A stretch of DNA of 64,000 nucleotides from Ignelater luminosus (lineage: Eukaryota > Arthropoda > Insecta > Coleoptera > Elateridae), in assembly GCA_011009095.1 (NCBI GenBank), contig VTPC01090597.1:248001-312000 (forward strand). Reading direction: 5' to 3'. This document shows, piece after piece, positions 57,481 through 64,000 of the stretch. The stretch's first letter is position 1. Every line of letters starts with the position of its first letter. The translations under genes were made by a program, and so were the position numbers. The notes beneath the pieces were generated by a model, which searched no databases, was not told the origin of the DNA, and saw nothing but the letters and a program-made list of their open reading frames with translations.

Positions 57481-60400
57481 TTTGTCAGTTGTTGCCTACT
57501 AGGTGTTGAGGCCAAAATCTCAGTTCCCTGACTGATGTATTCCAAACGGTATCGACTAATCTTGGTGTTCCAGTTTTGGTGTGTTCACTCTAAATCGGAT
57601 TTTGATTCATATACAGGATAAAGTATCGCACTATGGAATTAGTAAAAATGTGAGAAAAATCGACCAAACAGGCAAATAATCTTTAATGCAATGCCCAGAC
57701 TAAGCCATCGTGTTTAGCCTACTAGATATAATAATATATAGGAAACTAATAATTTCCAGGGTGGTCCATAGCTAATTTCAGAAATGCATAAGTGTTGAAC
57801 TGGTTGACCCTGCAAAGTAAAAAGACCTCAACTTCCAAATTCATAGTTTTCAGATATTGAATGAAACGTTTACATAGAATAGGGCTTTCTGGCTTGCTAT
57901 GCAAATGAACTTCAATGCAAAGAATATAGCAGCACCCTAAACTCAGTTTTGTTTATTTTTCAAGTCAGGGCCCTTTTGCTTTGCAGGGCAAATCTGGTGA
58001 GCAGCTTTAAGAAACGTGTAATATGGATTCAAATGTGAATCCTTGAGCAAATTCAGATAGGGTGGTCTGAACCCTCAAAACGGATTCTGAATTTTTCCTA
58101 TTTATTAGACAGAAAAGTATCAACTTGAAGCCTGAACTATAAGTTTGGAGTGTACATAACTTAGTTTATTATATGAAATCAGTATTTTGTGGTCCCGGAC
58201 ATAGTAGTAGATTAAATCTACTAGTGAATTTGAAACGAATTCGATGTGAACTCTGATGGTAAAAGTCCACTTAACCGGCGAGTCTAGAGGACGATTTTAG
58301 CTTGGACTAGGCAGAAGGGTGTAAATCCTAAAATTTAATTAAAAAATTAATTAATTAATACAAAACCAGTACCCAGTTGTACTGGACACTTTCCCTCGTC
58401 AGAACTGTGATACTTTGGAAGCTGTGGAATGGAATGGACCATGAGTCATCTTCCCCAAATTACTGAAGAAAACTGTATATGCAAGAACTGCGGTGATGGC
58501 CTGGATACAACTTGTAGGTTTGAAAGACCAAGAACTCATAGGTGATTAAGAGCACCAGGCACAACTTTACAACAAACAAAGACGAGGAAGATTTAAGCTC
58601 ATCGTAAAAGTTGTGTTGTGTGTAGACAAAAATAAACTTTAGTGCCATGACAAAGCTCCGGCATCTAGGTAAGGACACGTGACGGAGATTTTTGATAGAG
58701 TGAACTTGTTTAAATTTGGTAGTGAGAAAATGCAACGGATACTGCTTGTTTCCTTGTGTTGGTCATCTGATATACTTTTGCCAAACTAAGTACAGACTTT
58801 TAAAGCGACTAAATAGCTTATTTAGCTAAATAAACTGCTACTACTATTACTTATTTTGTTAGAATTTATGGGTTTTCGGCATATTATACTTTTCTCGAAC
58901 GGACCATCACTAACTTTACTATTCGTTGATATGGAATTGAGTGTGGTATACTGATGTATTTTAGTTCCGTAAGGCACGTGGGCAAAACTAAATATATAGA
59001 GTGTACTACACAAATGGGCTGTAAGGGAGACTGGTAGGCAGCACCTTTGACATCGCAACGCTACTGAGCGTATTGAAAAATGTGAAAAAATCAACTGGGA
59101 CACCTTAGAACAACTGAATACTTTAAGAAAATAATCTACTTCCAGTTTTCTACTATGATCACTGATATAATTAATGAAAATCACCTTTTTAAATGACGCT
59201 TTCAGTTTTCTTTGAAACAACATTAAATATTCATTTTTTGTGCAAATTTGAAATGAGATCAAAACTGTAAGCTGTTATTATCTAATAGTCATTACAAAAA
59301 TCTCTATAATAAGTATTATTATAGTTTACTATAAGGTAATGGTTATTGCTATTATTATTATTATTATTATTATTATACATTGGAACAATCTGGACTGTAC
59401 TAAAATTGTTAATGGAACCATTTTGCTAATTATCTTATGTTAATAACCATAAAAGCTGCTCTAAATGTATAATTATACATTTTACTCCATGAAGCACCTC
59501 AAACAGTAACCAGACATTGAAACTTATTTAGTTATATTTATAGAAAGTCAATAAAACACAAAAAGACATAATTTCCGTTGGAATCACGTTAAAAATTGGT
59601 CCTTTTCTATTTTAATTAACTCCATTGTTAAAAGATATAACTATTTAAAATTCTTAAAGCTCATCAAAAGCGCGTTTAATATATCATCACGAAACCGAAG
59701 ATGGCCCTATTTTAGTCTTGAGGAGAGTTAGAAGCTGGGGAGTTTCTTTGTCTGTAATTGAACAATAGGCGCGCCTCATGCCTTCTGAATGCAATGCTTT
59801 ACAGGAACATTGTGCAGCTTCCATATTCAACTATACAATAAGACCTAACATTTAATTATCTCTAGTTAAAAAATGAACACGATCGATAGACAAACTAATT
59901 GTATTATGCGTTTCATGTCGTGTAAGTATAAATAATGCAATCATCAATAATATGTGTACGGAAAAGGCATGTCGCTCGTTATTAAATTATGAAATTTTAA
60001 ATCCCTCGACTTTTGGTTGTATTTCCTGCTTTTTTAGTTAGTAAATGCATTCAAAATGTTAACCAACTCTGCAATATTTCATCGGTTTTGTATGTATGTA
60101 TATATATGACAGGAAATAACATTTGAGCATTTATTAACTTGGCTTTGAATTAAATATACATTTACATACAGTGAGACATTCCATATATTTAAGTTAATTA
60201 TACGTGGTTGTAGCGTAGTTTTTGAATATTTTATTATATAAAAGATCAATAGATAGATACAAGTGCTTTAGATCACTCTTTTAACAATTTATTGTATAGA
60301 ACCGAAAACGGAAATTGGTCGGTAATTACAGTCCTAAATGATACAATACATTCACCATAATAATAGGTTCAATCGGTATTATTACAAAAACTTTTCTATA

Positions 60401-63165
60401 GCAATGAAGTTAAAGTTGACTAAGTTTTTCTCTACCATCGATCACAGATTTTGAAAAATGCGAGTAGTCTTATACTTTTAATGATATTAAATATTACGTC
60501 GTTACATGTTTCGTTTTAATTTTTAATGAAATTACCGTCATAAAACGTACATAAATTTAAAAATTACCCTCACGGGTTGTTTGAGTATTCAAATCTACGC
60601 AAAAAGAGAATCTACGACGCGTTAGGTACATAGTAAACCACGTGTTTCATGATTTTATTTAATACATTACCGGGTTTTAATAAAAAAGTTTGTTGTTACA
60701 TTATCAACCTTCCCAGAAAAAAATTCAAAGTAATAAATTTTAAACCATGCTAAAATCAGCTTCAGGAAATAATGGAATATAAAAATAAAATATTCTAGTT
60801 TTACTTTGAAACAATTTTGAGATACTCTAAAAGAATCAAAAGTTTGAAAGTTATGGCTTATTAATTCTTCTTTGCAAAAAACAATCCAAAATTAAAACTA
60901 ATAATTTGAATTACTTAGCAAGACTAAGATTGAATGCAATGCATTGAAATCAAACTCAACTTCTACCAAAGATAGAAAGTTTATTTCGCCTCATTAAATG
61001 TAGCAGTCTAGAAATTTAGTTTTACGATTTTTACATAAACTTACCTCAGATGAAATACTACTTATACAGGCCTACCTCTCTTCTTACGAACATTTTATTT
61101 TCGTCTTTAGTACAACTTTGTAATTAGCCTATTTGACTTCCCGAGGAGCCTTACCCATACAGTCATGCTTTATTTTTCTTTTTTTACTAATGGTAGCAGA
61201 GTACTTGGGAATGTATTGAAAAACACGTCAAATATGATACCCAAACTTTGCAAACATTTTTGTATACTGGAAAGCAAAAAAAAAGTTTTTGTACCAAAAA
61301 ATATTTAACTATGCAAGTTTATTAGGAATTTTGCTATCAAATGAATTCGAACCTTTCTGAGCATTACGGTCTCAATATTGTTAAAATCGCTAGTATTGAC
61401 TATGAGAAAACACAAAGAAGCAACTTACAACAATAATCATGCGAAATCTTGTGTTTTGATATTCTGCATTCTACTGGTCTAATATCAAAACTCTAAATAT
61501 CTTTATACTTATAAAAACAGAAAATCAAACAACAAAGTCTGAAGAAGACACTTTGGCCATGATAAAGTTGAAACCACTAGTAGGACTGCCTTTACTACGC
61601 CTCTTATCAGAAAACCACCGTGATCCCTATGGTTTGATTTGTCGGTAACTTATGAGATTTCTTAATGCATCTTCTCTTTAGTTGGTTGTTTGCAAGTGGT
61701 GTTCGTGGAGATTGTTCCTCTTTAGAACTAATCTAAAACATGGAAAAAAAGCTAAAGGCCATCAAAAATAACTTTCTATAGAGATCAGACTCCTCAAAAC
61801 TTCCACCCACTTAGTATTCTTGTTGTCTTTTACCTCTGTTAGAACAATCTTCTGGCAATTTCACTGTAAAAAGACTTTAATAAAATCACTTTTGGGGGAA
61901 AAGCTAGGAACTCTCAGTTGGAATCAGCAGTAAACATTTTTACTTACACAATGGCAAAACATTCTGCTGATCACTGCAGAGACATTCTACTTAGAACAGT
62001 ATCGCAGCTTAAAACAATTTAATACAAATTAATCAGTACATGGGCTCTGGCAGAATTTTCTTGCAGGGAGATGTTGAATATTTCTAGTCAAAATCAATTT
62101 GGCCAAAGGTTTTACTCCATTGTTTTCTTATTTTAAAAATGGCTGTTATATCAGATGACTTTCTTTTTTTTCTCGGATTATCTAGAAAATACACCTTTGC
62201 AGTCAAATACAAGAGAATAATTAAATTCGAGGAATTTTATAGAATGACGTTTTGGGCATAAGATAAGTCACATTGCATGTTACAGTCAAAAACTTTTTTT
62301 CAGTCGGGAAGTTTTATATTTAAAAGAATTTTCTACACATATTCAGTTTCTGAAACATTTTATAAAATTTACTAAGTAACATTCTGTGTTTAGAAACCTT
62401 TTTAATCATTAACTATAGAATTTATAAATTTGGCAGTTTGACCACACTGAATTAATGGGCAATCTTAGCTAACACATTTTTAAAGAGCGGAAGACATCTA
62501 GTTAAAATTTATCCAATCTTGACAATTCAATTGTCACCATGGTTTTATCGTAGATTTGGCACTTTTGTATTGACAAAATTTGATTTTCAACGAACTCCGA
62601 TAGGAGTCGTTACTGAATTTGCGAAGTCTGTCTGTCTGTCCGCATTTTTTCTAATTTTGGAATTTTGACTTCAAATCTGGATTTTACATCAAAAACTAAG
62701 GACTTTTCGGCAACATGGTCAAAATCTGAAAAATTTTCAATAATCGTTTTTTACTCTGGAATCGTATTCTACATCAAGAAATAAGAGGCACGTATACTTT
62801 TAGTTTTTTGATATCACCTCGGGACCATGCCTTGCATTCCCAGATGTTTATTCATTATTTCCAAAAAGCAAATATCATCAGATAACCACAGCTTGATGAT
62901 AACGATGCCAGCCAAACCAGCTGTTTATCCAAGAAGATGCAAATGTAAACTGGAAGAATTTTGGTTTGTCCCCGAAATGATTAGACATGTTAACGAATAA
63001 GAATGCAGGAGGTCTGTTAACGTTTTCTTTGCACCCTTCAAATGTCAAATGTTATTACGGCACAAAATCTAATGAATTACTAAATGAATGATTTTTTTTG
63101 TCTGTTTTAATTGTCTGGAAACTAAATGCAGCAGCGGCTAACCCAACGCCGAAAAGTTAAGGTTT
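57481..63165. other. AT-rich stretch without recognisable genes
   Basis: Open frames at 58460-58735 and 58822-59262 on the minus strand are the longest but match nothing I know. An (ATT)n microsatellite lies at 59351-59377. A TCTGTCTGTCTGTCCGC run at about 62624-62641 with flanking TCCGATAGGAGTCG looks like part of a dispersed repeat but cannot be assigned. Confidence 0.35.
59351..59377. repeat. (ATT)n trinucleotide microsatellite
   Basis: About nine uninterrupted ATT units, in AT-rich unassigned sequence. Confidence 0.95.
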
Positions 63166-63169
63166 ATTA

Positions 63170-64000
63170 CATGATAGAGGTAAATAAAAAAACTAAACTG
63201 ACAAGAGGAGATCTCTGGAGGTTACCTATAAGAACCCAGAACAACTCAACTCCCAAATTCTCTTAAGGCAGGCATGTACTTAGTGAAGTACTAAGGATAG
63301 GAAAGTTGGCTCCCTAATGCAAAAAGTGTAAAAGATACAAATACACGCGGAAATTGTGCAATCGTAATCATGCATGTATCAAATATGCAGAGAATAATTT
63401 GTCAACTTCACGTAGCAAATCAAGAGATACCCCAGCAAAATGTTCCAATTGTGCCCAAGCGCATCAAAGGAGGTACAGACGACAAACTACAAAAAAGACG
63501 CAATTCAACCAAGAACATTCATCTCTAATATAACTGGGAAAATATATTCTATTCCAAAGCTAACAAGAATAAGAATTCTGAACCAAGAATAATTGTACAA
63601 GAAGAATCTCCGGCAATTAATGTAATTAATACAAAATGTAATGGACACGATGAACAAAATGAAGACTTGAAAGACTAAAAGCCAGAAGCACTGGAGTTAT
63701 TCCCAGAACGACCTCAAAATCACCACATGGCATTATGAGTAAAAAAACAAGAATTTCTTAATATTCAACATATTAGTACTTATTTAGTATCGTAAACACA
63801 ACTGACAATTAAGCAAAAGGCGACAGTCCAATTATCATAAAAGAATCTAGCGGTCACTATGAGGAATGTCATCTACAAGTGGCAGAAGTGCAATAAACAA
63901 TCATAGGAATAAGATCGTCAAAGTAAAATATGAAGCTAGGAGTAATCTATTATCCGCCTATACTTTGTAAAGGGAAAATGCTCGAAAGTATGCACAAGTC
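63170..64000 (+). pseudogene. Jockey-like LINE: end of ORF1 and start of ORF2, cut by the window edge
   Basis: At about 63320-63480 the plus strand, over two frames, shows a chain of CCHC zinc knuckles of a Jockey-type ORF1 (gag-like) protein. C-K-K-C-K-R-Y comes first, with T-R-G-N-C, then A-C-I-K-Y-A-E-N-N-L-S-T-S and S-R-D-T-P-A-K-C-S-N-C-A-Q-A-H. ORF1 binds the element RNA. About 230 bases on, L-K-I-T-T-W-H resembles the start of the ORF2 endonuclease domain. A-K-G-D-S-P-I-I-I-K-E-S with G-H-Y-E-E (about 63820-63860) and L-G-V-I-Y-Y-P-P (about 63935) follow, matching G-G-x-A-I-I-I-x..., and V-Y-x-P-P of the family. Stops and frameshifts throughout show it is dead, and part of the endonuclease N-terminus is deleted. 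Orientation is opposite to the LINE at 14-15.7 kb. Confidence 0.75.

Noticed and set aside
58822..59262. 146-codon minus-strand frame
   Set aside because: The longest frame of its neighbourhood, and considered as a Penelope-like or gag remnant, but no diagnostic motif could be placed on either strand.

Overview
The window looks like nuclear DNA of an insect. It is AT-rich, gene-poor and dominated by non-coding sequence and decayed transposable elements. I see only one host protein-coding segment with good support: an internal exon (about 1201-1544, + strand) encoding the start of the first immunoglobulin domain of a Dpr-family (defective proboscis extension response) cell-surface protein. It has an AG acceptor in front and a GT donor immediately after the Lys-Thr of the family's conserved D-K-T/S-V-S-W stretch. 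Dpr genes are known for very long introns, so much of the remaining 62 kb could be dpr intron, but no second dpr exon is visible. The organism is inferred from the dpr exon and the set of insect-type elements; I cannot name the species.

Layout. 1-1.2 kb: sequence upstream of the dpr exon. 1.5-7.5 kb: AT-rich DNA with a microsatellite and an imperfect 160-bp inverted repeat. 7.5-8.35 kb (-): dead Tigger/pogo-like transposase. 8.4-14.2 kb: nothing recognisable. 14.25-15.7 kb (-): 3' half of a dead non-LTR retrotransposon (LINE) reverse transcriptase. 15.7-27 kb: AT-rich desert. 27.0-27.6 kb (-): 5' end of a second pogo-type transposase. 32.3-32.75 kb: a TATA/initiator/ORF arrangement of unknown nature. 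33.55 kb: tRNA-like Pol III promoter (possible SINE). 35.0-35.4 kb: MULE-like transposase scrap. 39.73-40.89 kb: mariner-like element with both terminal inverted repeats (TIRs) and a broken gene. 41.28-41.55 kb: 265-bp MITE. 42.5-43.2 kb (-): dead Tc1-like transposase. 56.6-57.5 kb (-): dead D37E-type transposase. 63.2-64 kb (+): Jockey-like LINE cut by the window edge.

The most striking structure is a four-level nest at 46.0-51.5 kb. A degenerate tandem array (period about 110-140 bp) is split in register by a D37E-type Tc1/mariner element (46631-50971, TA duplicated). That element is itself split by a GC-rich LTR-like segment (about 47195-48938, minus orientation, with primer-binding-site-like sequence, TATA box and internal tandem repeats) and by a nearly intact DD34D mariner (49037-50327) with perfect 28-bp TIRs. 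The mariner is disabled only by one in-frame stop and one frameshift, so it is probably the youngest insertion. No operon, CRISPR array, rRNA or confident tRNA is present. All transposase and reverse-transcriptase genes seen are broken.
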